Under the pieces are notes generated by a model that was given only the letters and a program-made list of their open reading frames with translations, did no database searches and was not told where the DNA came from. The translations under genes and the position numbers were made by a program. Shown one piece after another: positions 7,720-16,543 of a stretch of DNA of 38,206 nt. How positions within the stretch are numbered: position 1 is the stretch's first letter; each line of letters starts with the position of its first letter. The stretch is taken from the NCBI GenBank assembly GCA_029866215.1, contig JARWZU010000073.1:1-38206 (forward strand), given 5' to 3'. This stretch comes from Akkermansiaceae bacterium (GTDB lineage Bacteria > Verrucomicrobiota > Verrucomicrobiia > Verrucomicrobiales > Akkermansiaceae).

Positions 7720-9795
7720 TTATGCCGTGCCTGCTGCGGGTGCAGCACCTCGGGATTTCTTAGAACGCTTGGGCACCATGGGCACGGTCAGCATGATCCG
7801 CGTGCCTTGCCCCAATGAAGTCTCAACCCCCAGTTGCGCACCCAAGGCCTCGCAGCGCTGACGCAACGCGCGCAGCGTCGCTGGTCGCTCTAACCGCTCA
7901 GGCGCGATCCCCACGCCATCATCGGTGATCGTGATGCGGAAGTCGTCGGTGGTTCTCTCGGCATGGACGCTCACCTTCGTGGCCTGAGCGTGACGCATGA
8001 CGTTGTGCAAGGCCTCTCGGAAAAACAAAAACAAATGGCGCGTGGGTTCCTCAGGAAGCTCGGTTTGCCATGCCGCCTCATTGGCCGTGAATTTCCAGTC
8101 CAACGTTTCTAACATGATCGAGCTGGTTTCCCGCAGGTGCTCGACCGTGCCGATCCGGTGGTCTCCCTCCGGCCTGAGCAACCAAACAATGTCGCGCACC
8201 GCGCTCACGGTTTCTGCGGCGATTCGCTGGATGCGCTTCAACTCGTTCGACGGACCCGAACGACCCTCGGCAAGATCTGCAATCATCTGAATGCTGCCCA
8301 AGTTGCTTCCCACCTCATCGTGAAGATCACCCGCGATCCTCTCACGAACCATGAGCAGCTCACGGCTCGCCTTCATCCGATATCGGATCGGCAATGCGAC
8401 GATGAGAAAAGCACCAAGCAACCCGAGAACCGCAAAAATGGTTTGCCCAACCCGCCGCGACTGGCTGACCAACCGATCACTCTCAGCACGCAAGTCATAT
8501 CCCCGAGTTTCCAAACGGAGGCGCTCGTCTAACAACATCATCCACTTGCGGGCCGAAACCAGTCTTCCGTCAGGGCCAAATCCATCGCTAAGAGCGGCTG
8601 CACTCCAGAAACGTCCGCCTTGAGCAATCATGTTCGGCATCCCATCGAGCGAGCGAATCACCTTGCCCAATGCCAGATTTTGCCCGCCCACAAGAACCTC
8701 GACCTCGCTCAGAGCAAAGAAAGCCGGGTAGTTTTCAAAGTCCTTCCAAAGCTCCTTCGCTTCGATTCGGACATAACGTCCGCGTGCCGAATCCGCTTGA
8801 ATGACGACGGGGTTGTGGCCCGGATTCCGCATCTCGCACTCGGCGATGACTGACCCCTGGCTCGATTCCTCGGACTCTACCGAGTCGGAAATCGAAACGA
8901 CCATTTTCCGAGGAAATCCGAAGCCGCTCGGCAAGTCGGACGTGGGCTTCTTCGCGGGAACTAGGCGCACCGCATCAAATGCAGCGACCTCACCCAGATC
9001 AATCGTGATGGCGGCCGGATCATTTGCCTGATCATGAGACTGCGACAACCAGCCGATGTTGCCATGCTCCCCGGCGGGGATTTCCGGCAAACCCAACGGC
9101 GTTTGGCCATCCACAAGAAACTCAGCACTCCAATGCCAGGGCGCCGGAGGAAGAGCACCGCCAAGAAATTCGACATCTCTGCCTCGTGCGATGTTTTGCT
9201 CGCCCTCAAACGCGAAAACCTCGGCCCATGCTTGAACAAACACTCCCTCACCCTCTGCATCGGAAGGCAAAAGCCCTGCAGAAATCCGAAGCCCCGCAGC
9301 TTCCACCGGCGGCGAAACCTCATAGACGAAGGGGTGCCCGCGCCGCACCGGATGTGCACGGGCATTTCGTTCTTGGCCGATGCGCCGGATCACCTGTCCC
9401 TGCGAATCTAACAGTTCAACAGTGAAACGATCAGGCATGCCGTATTGGGCATCCAAGCCTCGCGCGTCATAGCGCCGCGCCGGCACCAACGCGACGAGAT
9501 CGATCCTTGCACTTTTCGGCCAACGGACATCGATGGCGCACGAGGATTCGGCAGAGGGAACGGCCTTACCATAGTTCGCGGCAAATCCTCCGGTACCACC
9601 TTGGTCATCGATAGGAATGACGGGCAATGCCACCAACTTCGGCCCCAAGGTTTCGAGTTCATGATGAATCTCGCCGAGTCGCCCAGAAAATGCGCCCGCC
9701 AAGCGCTCGTCCCAGTCCGCATCATCCGCACAAACGACTCTCACCATCAGCAGGGCCATGGCGAGAAATCGCGGGATTCGAAAAATTCGGCTCAT
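7720..9795 (-). CDS. Sensor histidine kinase with extracytoplasmic discoidin-like domains
   Basis: This 691-residue membrane sensor kinase autophosphorylates on histidine and should signal to the adjacent regulator. An N-terminal signal/anchor (about residues 8-22) is followed by a large extracytoplasmic part. That part has two stretches resembling F5/8 type C (discoidin) beta-sandwiches, about 200-280 (NIARGRDVEF) and 295-375 (ending SEVEVLVGGQNLALGK). One transmembrane helix lies at about 450-470. The HisKA_3 box RERIAGDLHDEVGSNLGS places the phosphorylated histidine at His492. The HATPase domain has its N box around REALHNVMRHA (Asn598) and G1 box DDGVGIAP (625-632). Discoidin domains suggest sensing of a carbohydrate or cell-surface ligand, which is an inference. 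It follows miaA by 56 bases. Confidence 0.93.
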   Translation of the reverse strand: MSRIFRIPRFLAMALLMVRVVCADDADWDERLAGAFSGRLGEIHHELETLGPKLVALPVIPIDDQGGTGGFAANYGKAVPSAESSCAIDVRWPKSARIDLVALVPARRYDARGLDAQYGMPDRFTVELLDSQGQVIRRIGQERNARAHPVRRGHPFVYEVSPPVEAAGLRISAGLLPSDAEGEGVFVQAWAEVFAFEGEQNIARGRDVEFLGGALPPAPWHWSAEFLVDGQTPLGLPEIPAGEHGNIGWLSQSHDQANDPAAITIDLGEVAAFDAVRLVPAKKPTSDLPSGFGFPRKMVVSISDSVESEESSQGSVIAECEMRNPGHNPVVIQADSARGRYVRIEAKELWKDFENYPAFFALSEVEVLVGGQNLALGKVIRSLDGMPNMIAQGGRFWSAAALSDGFGPDGRLVSARKWMMLLDERLRLETRGYDLRAESDRLVSQSRRVGQTIFAVLGLLGAFLIVALPIRYRMKASRELLMVRERIAGDLHDEVGSNLGSIQMIADLAEGRSGPSNELKRIQRIAAETVSAVRDIVWLLRPEGDHRIGTVEHLRETSSIMLETLDWKFTANEAAWQTELPEEPTRHLFLFFREALHNVMRHAQATKVSVHAERTTDDFRITITDDGVGIAPERLERPATLRALRQRCEALGAQLGVETSLGQGTRIMLTVPMVPKRSKKSRGAAPAAGTA

Positions 9796-9851
9796 CGTTA
9801 AGAAGGGTTTACCGCATGCCTGAACCGGATGGGAGCATCAAATTGAACGAC

Positions 9852-10703
9852 TCACCGCCGAACTTCTGTGAGCCATTTTTCTCTCCGGAACCATGTTTCC
9901 TGACGTTTTGCATATTGGCGGGTGGCGGCATTGATCAACTCCTCGCACGTCGCACGATTGATCCTACCGGCGATGAGGTCACGGATTTCACGAAACCCAA
10001 TCGCTTTTTCAAAGTTATTAGAAATTTCTATGAGTGAACCAACCTCATCAAGCGCGCCGCCATCGAGCATCGCCCGAGTCCGCTGGGCAATCCGTGCGTG
10101 GAGTTCTGGACGGCTTCGTTGGATGACGACGCCACGCAGGCGGGTGGTAATTTCGGCGGTTTTAGACTCCCACTGATCTCGGAGCGCGGATGCCTTTTGC
10201 CCGCTGAGCAGGCAGATTTCCAAAGCCCGTGAAACGAAGCGGCGGTTCTGCAATGCCGTGCGCGATGCCTCCAGCGGATCCAGCCGAGCGAGCTCCGCAA
10301 CCAGATCCTCCAACGGCCGCGCATCAAGTGCGACTCGCAGTGCCGCATCTGCCGTAGGCAATGGAGCAGCACCATGAGTGAGAAATTTGAGATAGAGACC
10401 CGAGCCACCCGTGACCACCGGGGTTTTCCCGCGAGACTGAATCTCCGCAATCACCGGTTTGGCAAGGTCCACGTATCGCTGCGCATCGGCCGAATCGGTG
10501 GGTTCTAACACCCCATAAAGATGATGCGGCAACTGTTCCAACTCGGTGGACGATGGCGCGGCGCTAACGATCTCAAGCCCGCGGTAAAGCTGGAAGGCAT
10601 CCGCGTTCACGATTTCCCCACCGAGCTTTTCTGCCATTTCCAACGCGAGCGAGGATTTCCCCGATGCCGTCGGACCGCAGATGTAAAATGGCTCAGGGAT
10701 CAT
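9852..10703 (-). CDS. miaA: tRNA dimethylallyltransferase
   Basis: MiaA transfers a dimethylallyl group to N6 of A37 in tRNAs that read codons starting with U. It has 283 residues, slightly shorter than the common 300-315. The P-loop GPTASGKS is at residues 10-17, followed by NADAFQLYRGLEI, where many homologues have ADSMQVY. The family's TGGSGLYLKFL (about 98-108) and QNRRFVSRALEI are present, as is the C-terminal KAIGFREI and RQYAKRQETWFRR zone. Only 2 bases separate it from the ffh stop, so the two genes are translated from one message. Confidence 0.97.
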   Translation of the reverse strand: MIPEPFYICGPTASGKSSLALEMAEKLGGEIVNADAFQLYRGLEIVSAAPSSTELEQLPHHLYGVLEPTDSADAQRYVDLAKPVIAEIQSRGKTPVVTGGSGLYLKFLTHGAAPLPTADAALRVALDARPLEDLVAELARLDPLEASRTALQNRRFVSRALEICLLSGQKASALRDQWESKTAEITTRLRGVVIQRSRPELHARIAQRTRAMLDGGALDEVGSLIEISNNFEKAIGFREIRDLIAGRINRATCEELINAATRQYAKRQETWFRREKWLTEVRR

Positions 10704-10705
10704 TC

Positions 10706-12082
10706 TCAGAACGGGAACTTGCCACCGCCTAGACCCTTCATGAGGTCCTTCATGCCACCGGCACCACCCATCTGCTTCATCATAGCATTCATTTTGTTAG
10801 GCGACTTCATCATCTTACGCATCTCGCCGAACTGCTTGATGAGCTGATTGACTTCCATGATCGAGGTGCCCGAACCCGCAGCAATCCGCTGGCGCCGTGA
10901 GCCCTTGATGATTTCCGGGCGACGACGCTCGGTTAGGGTCATCGAAAGCACAATCGCCTCGGTGCGTTTGATCTTCTTGGTGTCGAACGCGCCGGCGGGC
11001 AGTTGCTTTTTGATCTTGCTGAAACCGGGCATCATCCCGAGTAGACCTTCAAGCGGGCCAAGATTCTGAATCATTTTCATTTGATCCAAAAAGTCGGTGA
11101 AATCAAACTTCCCGTCCTGCATCCGCTGCATCGAACGCATCGCGTCGGCCTCATTCACCTTGTCGGCCACCTGCTCGACCATCCCGACGATGTCGCCCAT
11201 GCCGAGGATCCGGTCAGCCATGCGGTCCGGATGAAACTCGAACAATTGATCTAACTTTTCGCCCTCGCCGACATATTTGATTGGCTTGCCAGTGACTGCC
11301 CGCATCGAAAGCGCCGCGCCTCCCCGTGCGTCGCCATCCAGTTTGGTCAGCACAATGCCCGTGATGCCGACCGCTTTGTCGAAGTGTTCGGCGACCGAAA
11401 CCGCTTGCTGGCCCGTGGCAGAATCCGCGACCAGCAGCGTCTCCTTGGGTGCGAGAAAATCATGGAGGCGCTTGAGCTCGGCGACGAGGCGCTCGTCAAT
11501 TTCCTGGCGGCCAGCGGTGTCGAAGATGAGCACGGTGCCTTGCTGCATCTCAGCCCAAGCCAGCGCGTCTTTCGCGACCTTGATGACATCGGTCTCACCG
11601 GCATCCGGCGTGTAGCATGGGACTTCGATCTGCTTCGCCAGCATGGCCAACTGATCGATGGCGGCCGGCCGATAGAGATCGCAGGCGATCAAGAGCGGAC
11701 GCCGACCTTCTTTTTTGAGGCGGTTGGCAAGCTTGGCAGAAGTGGTGGTCTTGCCCGCACCATTGAGGCCGCAAATCAAAATACGGGCCGGTGGGTTAAG
11801 ATCGAGCGGTGTCTGATCGCCTCCTAACAACGCTTCCAGTTCGTCATGGAAAATCTTGATGATTTGCTCACCCGGCTTGATCGACTTCAGCACATCTTCG
11901 CCAAGCGATTTCTCCTTCACCTTCGCGATGAATTCCTTGGCCACGCCGAATTCGACATCTGCCTCTAACAGCGCGATTCGAATTTCGCGGAGGGCATCTG
12001 CGATGTTACTTTCCGAGATGCGGCCCACACCACGGAGGTTACGGAAGGTTTTGTCGAGGCTGTCGGTGAGTGATGAGAACAT
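10706..12082 (-). CDS. ffh: Signal recognition particle protein Ffh
   Basis: This SRP54-type GTPase binds signal sequences on nascent membrane proteins together with 4.5S RNA. It has 458 residues, the usual length. The N-terminal helical bundle is about 1-90 and the G domain starts at GLNGAGKTTT (105-114; most homologues have GLQGSGKTT). DLYRPAAIDQL, DTAGR and TKLDGDARGG are the other GTPase motifs. The C-terminal M domain is rich in methionine (MRKMMKSPNKMNAMMKQ) with a final Gly-rich tail. It lies between the deacetylase gene (18 bases upstream) and miaA (2 bases downstream). Confidence 0.98.
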   Translation of the reverse strand: MFSSLTDSLDKTFRNLRGVGRISESNIADALREIRIALLEADVEFGVAKEFIAKVKEKSLGEDVLKSIKPGEQIIKIFHDELEALLGGDQTPLDLNPPARILICGLNGAGKTTTSAKLANRLKKEGRRPLLIACDLYRPAAIDQLAMLAKQIEVPCYTPDAGETDVIKVAKDALAWAEMQQGTVLIFDTAGRQEIDERLVAELKRLHDFLAPKETLLVADSATGQQAVSVAEHFDKAVGITGIVLTKLDGDARGGAALSMRAVTGKPIKYVGEGEKLDQLFEFHPDRMADRILGMGDIVGMVEQVADKVNEADAMRSMQRMQDGKFDFTDFLDQMKMIQNLGPLEGLLGMMPGFSKIKKQLPAGAFDTKKIKRTEAIVLSMTLTERRRPEIIKGSRRQRIAAGSGTSIMEVNQLIKQFGEMRKMMKSPNKMNAMMKQMGGAGGMKDLMKGLGGGKFPF

Positions 12083-12100
12083 GAAGGTAACGAGTGGATT

Positions 12101-13279
12101 CTATTCGCCGTCAGGAAGATAGGCGGATTCGCGGTCGATCTTGAATGACCAACGAAGCGGCACATCAAGCACTTTGCCAAGCGTATCTTTCCAAGTGATC
12201 GCCACTTGGCAACTGGCTTGCCGGAGGCTGCGATTGACCTGCCACGAGAACTTTTTGGTTTCGGGAGCGTAGCTTGCAGGGACTTCGCCGAATCCCGAGA
12301 CCTTCATCGAGAGCGTCGTAGGGTCTAGATTCTCAACAGTCGAAAGATCCGCAGAAATTGCCGGTAGTCGCGAATTGATCACGGCTCCGGCCTCGGGGGT
12401 CACTGGAAATGCGGTTTTCATAAGTGCTCCAGCGATCGCGCCCCCCGCCTCACCATCGCTCACACCATCGCCAAATCGGGTCGCGAGTTCGAAAATCTTA
12501 TCGTGGTTTCCAAGGACAATGTAGCGGGGCAGCGTTTCGTGAGGCGACGATCGCTTGATCTTGCCCGGCAGCACCGTGAACAAATTCAAATAGCCCAGTT
12601 CATTACCAAGCTTGGGCATCTCTTCCGTGTAAAATCCACCCGGATAAGCGTAACTGGTGACTTTGGTGGCGAACTTGGATTCGAGAAACGATTTAGACAC
12701 CCCCATTTCTTTACGGAGGAATACGTCGTATTCCGCTGGGCCTTTTTTGCGAAAACTCTTCACGACGATCGGAAATGGATGACTCACCGAGTGGCTGCCA
12801 ATCGTCGCACCGGCCTTGGCCATTTCTTGAATCATCGGGGTGGTTAGCGCTTTACCGCCTCCATCGACGTAGTCTTTGTAGAGGAAAATGGTGAACGGGA
12901 ATCCAAACTCCTTCAAAATCGGGAAGGCGTCGGTGTAAACGGATTTCCAGCCATCGTCGAAGGTGAGGACGATCGATTGCGCGGGGATTTCCCGCTCGCC
13001 TTTTTTCCATGCGCTGAAGTCGTCGAGGGTGATCACCTTGAGCCCGAGTTGATGGATGGTTTCCATCTGTTTGCGAAACTTTGAGGTGCGCAGTCTCATG
13101 GCAGTTTCGGGCAAATGCTCGGAGAGATCGTGGTAGCCAAGGATGGAAACGCGCACCCCGTCATCTGCCAATACCGGTGCCTCCGGTGCGGGTGGACCCA
13201 ATGGCTCGGGGGCCGGCGCATCTTGCGCCCACAGGCACGCTCCGGCAAAAAAGCTGAACAACAGCGCGAACTTCATCAT
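12101..13279 (-). CDS. Secreted polysaccharide deacetylase (NodB homology, CE4)
   Basis: This 392-residue exported protein of carbohydrate esterase family 4 probably removes N-acetyl groups from a cell-wall or extracellular polysaccharide. It has a signal peptide (about 1-20, with AxA-type and weak lipobox-like alternatives). A Pro/Ala-rich linker is followed by the NodB domain from about 42 to 270. The metal/catalytic motif TFDDG is at 106-110, the zinc histidines are in HSVSHP (163-168), and YAYPGG is the third motif. The C-terminal 120 residues look like a beta-rich domain of unknown role. Two adjacent ATGs (MMK) make the start ambiguous by one codon. It heads the deacetylase-ffh-miaA run. 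Confidence 0.92.
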   Translation of the reverse strand: MMKFALLFSFFAGACLWAQDAPAPEPLGPPAPEAPVLADDGVRVSILGYHDLSEHLPETAMRLRTSKFRKQMETIHQLGLKVITLDDFSAWKKGEREIPAQSIVLTFDDGWKSVYTDAFPILKEFGFPFTIFLYKDYVDGGGKALTTPMIQEMAKAGATIGSHSVSHPFPIVVKSFRKKGPAEYDVFLRKEMGVSKSFLESKFATKVTSYAYPGGFYTEEMPKLGNELGYLNLFTVLPGKIKRSSPHETLPRYIVLGNHDKIFELATRFGDGVSDGEAGGAIAGALMKTAFPVTPEAGAVINSRLPAISADLSTVENLDPTTLSMKVSGFGEVPASYAPETKKFSWQVNRSLRQASCQVAITWKDTLGKVLDVPLRWSFKIDRESAYLPDGE

Positions 13280-13429
13280 CTCTGCCGCAAACTAGCCGCG
13301 CACACCAGATTTTGAAAGCCCCAAGACGGTGAAGTGGTGGATTCCTGCGCTTGAATGCTCAGAGCCTCCTCCCTCCAAGCGTCACCGCAATCCTTGCAAA
13401 TGAGTCGAATCCCTGCGTATCGTGTCGCC

Positions 13430-14122
13430 ATGAAACTCGCGATGCTTCTTTGGTCGGCGCTGCTCGCCATAGCTCCGGCCGGAAGTCTGGAGTTCGACGG
13501 ATTACTCAAGGAAGTCGATGCTGCTGCCGACGCGACGACGGTCACCGCTGAATTTGGCTTTACGAATCAAAGCGGCAAGCCCGTCACCATTAGCAAGACT
13601 GACCCCGGCTGCTCATGCCTCACGGTCGAGGTAACAAACGGCAAACTTCAATACGCACCCGGTGAATCCGGAACCGTCCGAGCCACCTTCGAAATGGGAA
13701 ATCTTGCAGGAACCGTCGATAAAATGGTGGCTCTCTGGATCGATGATGACCCGCTCGAAAAACCCTCCGTGCAACTCAATATCCGGGTTCACATTCCGGT
13801 TCTTGTCGAACTGGAACCGAAAACCGTGAAGTGGGAAATCGGCGGGGAGACTCAATCCCAAGCCATCCACATCCGGATGGCTGGAGATCAGCCGATCCAC
13901 GTCACGAAGGTGACCCCGTCCTCCGATGCCTTCTCCTGCGAACTCAAGACATTGGAAAAAGGGCGGAAATACGACCTCATCGTGACACCCAAGTTCCCCG
14001 ACGCCCCCGCGCTCGCGATCATCCGTATCGAAAACGATTGCGCGATCGCCAAGCATCGCACCCAGCAAGCGTTCGCCGTGATGCGCAAAGCCCATCCGCC
14101 GGAAACGACCGCAAAACCGTGA
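13430..14122 (+). CDS. Exported DUF1573 (Ig-like) protein
   Basis: This 230-residue protein has an N-terminal signal peptide (MKLAMLLWSALLAIAPAG) and a DUF1573 domain at about residues 35-125. That domain is recognised by the FTNQSGKPVTISKTDPGCSC pattern with Cys61 and Cys63. DUF1573 proteins are Ig-like/ASH-type beta-sandwiches, common in Bacteroidetes and Verrucomicrobia, without an assigned biochemical role. A second beta domain follows. The start was chosen at the ATG that gives a signal peptide; a longer reading to 13355 would bury it behind 25 residues. It overlaps the downstream rhodanese gene by four bases (GTGA), so they are translationally coupled. Confidence 0.85.
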   Translation: MKLAMLLWSALLAIAPAGSLEFDGLLKEVDAAADATTVTAEFGFTNQSGKPVTISKTDPGCSCLTVEVTNGKLQYAPGESGTVRATFEMGNLAGTVDKMVALWIDDDPLEKPSVQLNIRVHIPVLVELEPKTVKWEIGGETQSQAIHIRMAGDQPIHVTKVTPSSDAFSCELKTLEKGRKYDLIVTPKFPDAPALAIIRIENDCAIAKHRTQQAFAVMRKAHPPETTAKP

Positions 14123-14613
14123 ACACGATCGCACAACTCGCCGCGATCGCCTGCATCTCACTCGGGGCTGCCGCGGGCACGTTTTGGATCAAGGGCCCAC
14201 CACAACGGCGGTTTGCCTGCAATCCCGCCATGCTTCGCCCCGGCGAGGTCTGCCTCGAACAAATCCCGCCCGACGCCAAAATCCTTTGGGTCGACGCCCG
14301 CTCGAGAAGCCAATGGCAACACAACGGCCTCCCTGGCTCAGTGCTTTGGAGCCTCGATCACACCGAAAACCTGCAGGCATTCGAAGCCGAAGTCGCCGCA
14401 CGCATCATCAAGACGCCACGCGTGATCGTTTACTGCGGCGATGAAAATTGCGGGCTCAGCCACCAAGTCGCCGCGCAGATCGAAGCGTTGCAACTCGACG
14501 CAGAAATCTCCGTCTTGCACGGCGGATGGCGCGCCTTGGACGACGCTGGGAAAATCCCTCACGCCGGGACCAAAAACACCGCGCCGCCCGCTCCTCACGG
14601 AGTCACCAAGTGA
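14119..14613 (+). CDS. Membrane-anchored rhodanese-like protein
   Basis: This 164-residue protein starts at GTG 14119, overlapping the stop of the DUF1573 gene. An N-terminal hydrophobic helix (about 5-22) should anchor or export it. A rhodanese fold follows, with WVDARSRSQWQHNGLPGSV (about 59-77) and the active loop VIVYCGDENCGLSHQVA, in which the first Cys is at the sulfur-transfer position. HGGWRAL and the tail resemble rhodanese C-termini. The pair may belong to an envelope redox or sulfur system; that link is inferred only from the coupling and from the shared Cys motifs. Confidence 0.86.
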   Translation: MNTIAQLAAIACISLGAAAGTFWIKGPPQRRFACNPAMLRPGEVCLEQIPPDAKILWVDARSRSQWQHNGLPGSVLWSLDHTENLQAFEAEVAARIIKTPRVIVYCGDENCGLSHQVAAQIEALQLDAEISVLHGGWRALDDAGKIPHAGTKNTAPPAPHGVTK

Positions 14614-14632
14614 TTCGAGCCCCGGACACACC

Positions 14633-15247
14633 TCAGGCCGCTTGGCGCAAAAGGGCGACGAGAACGCCTTGAATGATCAACTCACGTGCCGGGATCAAAT
14701 CCGGAAAGTCCACGTTTTCCGCACGCAGGAATGGCTTCCCGTTTTCCACCACGTAGCGTTTCAACGTCGTTTCCCCGTCGATCAGCGCCGCAACGATGTC
14801 ACCCTTGCGCGGCTCACGGAACTCAAGAATGACCGTGTCACCACTGCAAATGTGGGCATCAATCATCGAGTCACCACGAACTTTCAACGCGAAGGTCCTC
14901 GCATTGCGGGGAATCCCCAACGCAGAGATATCCATGGAAATGCACCCTTGGCGCTCCTGCTCGACGTCCTGCGCCATGCCGGCCGCGATGTGCCCGTAAA
15001 CAGGGATGTCGACGATCTCGCCACGATCCAGCTCCTCCGGAAACACCACCGCCCGCGCCTTGCCCGGTATCCGCTGGATCACGCCTTTTCGCTCGAGCGC
15101 GCGGAGGTGGCTCATCGCGGCCGTCTGGCTCGCAAAACCGAAAAAGTGCTGCAACTCGCGCGTCGACGGCATGATGCCCGTCTGGCGCTGCGACTTGCGC
15201 AAGTATTCAAGGATTTCCTTTTGGCGGAGGGTCAGTGTGGGCTGCAT
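14633..15247 (-). CDS. lexA: LexA repressor
   Basis: LexA is the SOS master repressor, 204 residues, and self-cleaves when RecA filaments form. The N-terminal winged helix-turn-helix is about 1-70, with SQTAAMSHLRALERKG as recognition region. The cleavage site is Ala89-Gly90 in HIAAGMAQD, the nucleophile is Ser127 in GDSMID and the general base is Lys163 in TTLKRYV. All are intact, so the protein should be self-cleaving. A perfect palindromic box lies 21 bases upstream of the start (15268-15281), indicating autoregulation. It is convergent with the rhodanese gene (19 bases between stops). Confidence 0.97.
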   Translation of the reverse strand: MQPTLTLRQKEILEYLRKSQRQTGIMPSTRELQHFFGFASQTAAMSHLRALERKGVIQRIPGKARAVVFPEELDRGEIVDIPVYGHIAAGMAQDVEQERQGCISMDISALGIPRNARTFALKVRGDSMIDAHICSGDTVILEFREPRKGDIVAALIDGETTLKRYVVENGKPFLRAENVDFPDLIPARELIIQGVLVALLRQAA

Positions 15248-15267
15248 GGCTTTGTGATTTCGAACAG

Positions 15268-15281
15268 TGTTCTAAAGAACA
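15268..15281. promoter_or_regulatory. LexA box of the Verrucomicrobia type
   Basis: TGTTC-TAAA-GAACA is a perfect palindrome matching the TGTTC-N4-GAACA LexA motif reported for Verrucomicrobia. A second, overlapping palindrome (GAACA-G-TGTTC, 15262-15272) lies on the lexA side and shares one half-site, so LexA might occupy alternative registers. Confidence 0.85.
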
Positions 15282-15344
15282 AATACCAGCCCCGGAAAAC
15301 GAGCAAGGGGAAATTTCAGAAAATCGACAGCACTCGCACAAAAC

Positions 15345-15412
15345 AAAAAAGCGGCCCGACTGATCATCTCCCCGGAAAACCCATTAACCGGGAGGCATCT
15401 CAGTCGGACCGC
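15345..15412 (-). terminator. Long hairpin terminator between the prepilin-like gene and lexA
   Basis: On the minus strand a stem built from GCGG-CCGACTGA and TCAGTCGG-CCGC, extended inward by CTCCCCGG/CCGGGAG with small bulges, is followed by six Ts (15345-15350). It should stop transcripts from the prepilin-like gene before lexA. The stem-loop is unusually long for a terminator (about 62 nt), so a small stable RNA is also possible. Confidence 0.8.
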
Positions 15413-15655
15413 CTGGAGCGTCGCGACAAAACTAAAATAGCACTAGCCGTGCCAAGTTACTGAACAAAAATCATTTTTATAGAAAACCATTTCATCGCCA
15501 AACCACTGCGGGGCTTGGTTGAACTTGCGCTTCGCGGTGAACTCGGTTCGAAGCCAGAGCATACTAAGCAGACAAGACTCAAAACGAATCGGTAAGGGCC
15601 TTCTCGAAACTGTGAAATGGTCGCAAGACATGGAACGGCAGGAAACATTCAGCAA

Positions 15656-16426
15656 TTAGAACGTAGTGTAACCGACATAGCTCTTAGTGGTATCCCTCGT
15701 GCCCCAATTGATTTGATTCGGATTGACGAGTTCCACATGGCCATCAACAAAACCAACGTTCATCTTCCCTCCGTGACGGCCGATGGCACAGACGCCATCG
15801 TTCGTATGACCTCGGATGAAACAACTGCCGGAGTTTGGCAGGTCGGCACGTTTCTTCCATTCACCCGTCACTTCCGCCGCGGCATCTGTGAACCAAACGA
15901 CTTTACTCTGATCCGGCACGGAGGAAAGACGGGTCCTAGTAAAGGATGCATCACCGTCTTGGGACGAGCCTGAAATCGGAGCCATGCTGGGATAATTGAT
16001 ACCGATGCCAAGAGCGACTCTCTTACTAGGGGCTCCTCCCGATCCTTTGGTTGCCGGTCCTTTGACTTTGGGGCATGAAAAATAGGATGCGCCCTCGGCG
16101 TAGGTGGTAAGCTGATCCGGCCACCAACTTACATTTGCGTTGTTGACGATTCGGTCGTTTTCAGGGAGTGGATCTTTGCCCGTATGGCTTCGCATCATCG
16201 AATTCTGGATATGAAGTCGTGGTAGACAGCCGTTTTGCTCAGATGCAAACAGATTACCCATGACAACGCATTGTCGGATATTGGCGGCACAAGTGGTGGC
16301 GGCAGCACCATCTTTCATCCTTGTGATGGTGGGGAGGAGGATTCCGGCCAAGACGATTATAATCGAGAGGACGACGAGAATTTCGACGAGCGAAAAGCCA
16401 GAATGGCGAATGGTGGATTTTTTCAT
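15656..16426 (-). CDS. Prepilin-like protein with N-terminal methylation motif
   Basis: This 256-residue protein has a type IV prepilin/pseudopilin leader. After the basic MKKSTIRHSG comes FSLVEILVVLSIIIVLAGILLP, so prepilin peptidase should cut after Gly10, with Glu15 (+5) present. The C-terminal region has VGFVDGHVELV, the DG-H tail typical of the large paralogous prepilin-like family in Planctomycetes, Verrucomicrobia and Lentisphaerae. Whether members assemble into pili or act as secreted surface proteins is unknown. Four or more cysteines (TTCAANIRQC, SYFSCPK, GSCFIRG) could pair. No other pilus gene is nearby, so it is likely one of many dispersed copies. Confidence 0.9.
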   Translation of the reverse strand: MKKSTIRHSGFSLVEILVVLSIIIVLAGILLPTITRMKDGAAATTCAANIRQCVVMGNLFASEQNGCLPRLHIQNSMMRSHTGKDPLPENDRIVNNANVSWWPDQLTTYAEGASYFSCPKVKGPATKGSGGAPSKRVALGIGINYPSMAPISGSSQDGDASFTRTRLSSVPDQSKVVWFTDAAAEVTGEWKKRADLPNSGSCFIRGHTNDGVCAIGRHGGKMNVGFVDGHVELVNPNQINWGTRDTTKSYVGYTTF

Positions 16427-16543
16427 GAGTTTGATTTACGAGCGAAGGTGGTTTTTAAGAAGAATGATACCGCCAGGAGGAAATGGAACCTTGCCGACGA
16501 GTAAGTAGCTTCAACATAGTTTATCCTAACCGACTCACTCCAC

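Larger units (their letters stand above)
15248..15655. other. 408-bp intergenic region upstream of lexA
   Basis: It contains the LexA box and the long hairpin terminator. Between 15413 and 15655 there is no gene I can support; a 70-codon minus-strand reading at 15443-15655 has no recognisable features. Confidence 0.55.

Noticed and set aside
15443-15655. A 70-codon minus-strand reading downstream of the prepilin-like gene
   Set aside because: There is no domain, no start signal and no neighbour support; it is indistinguishable from a chance frame.
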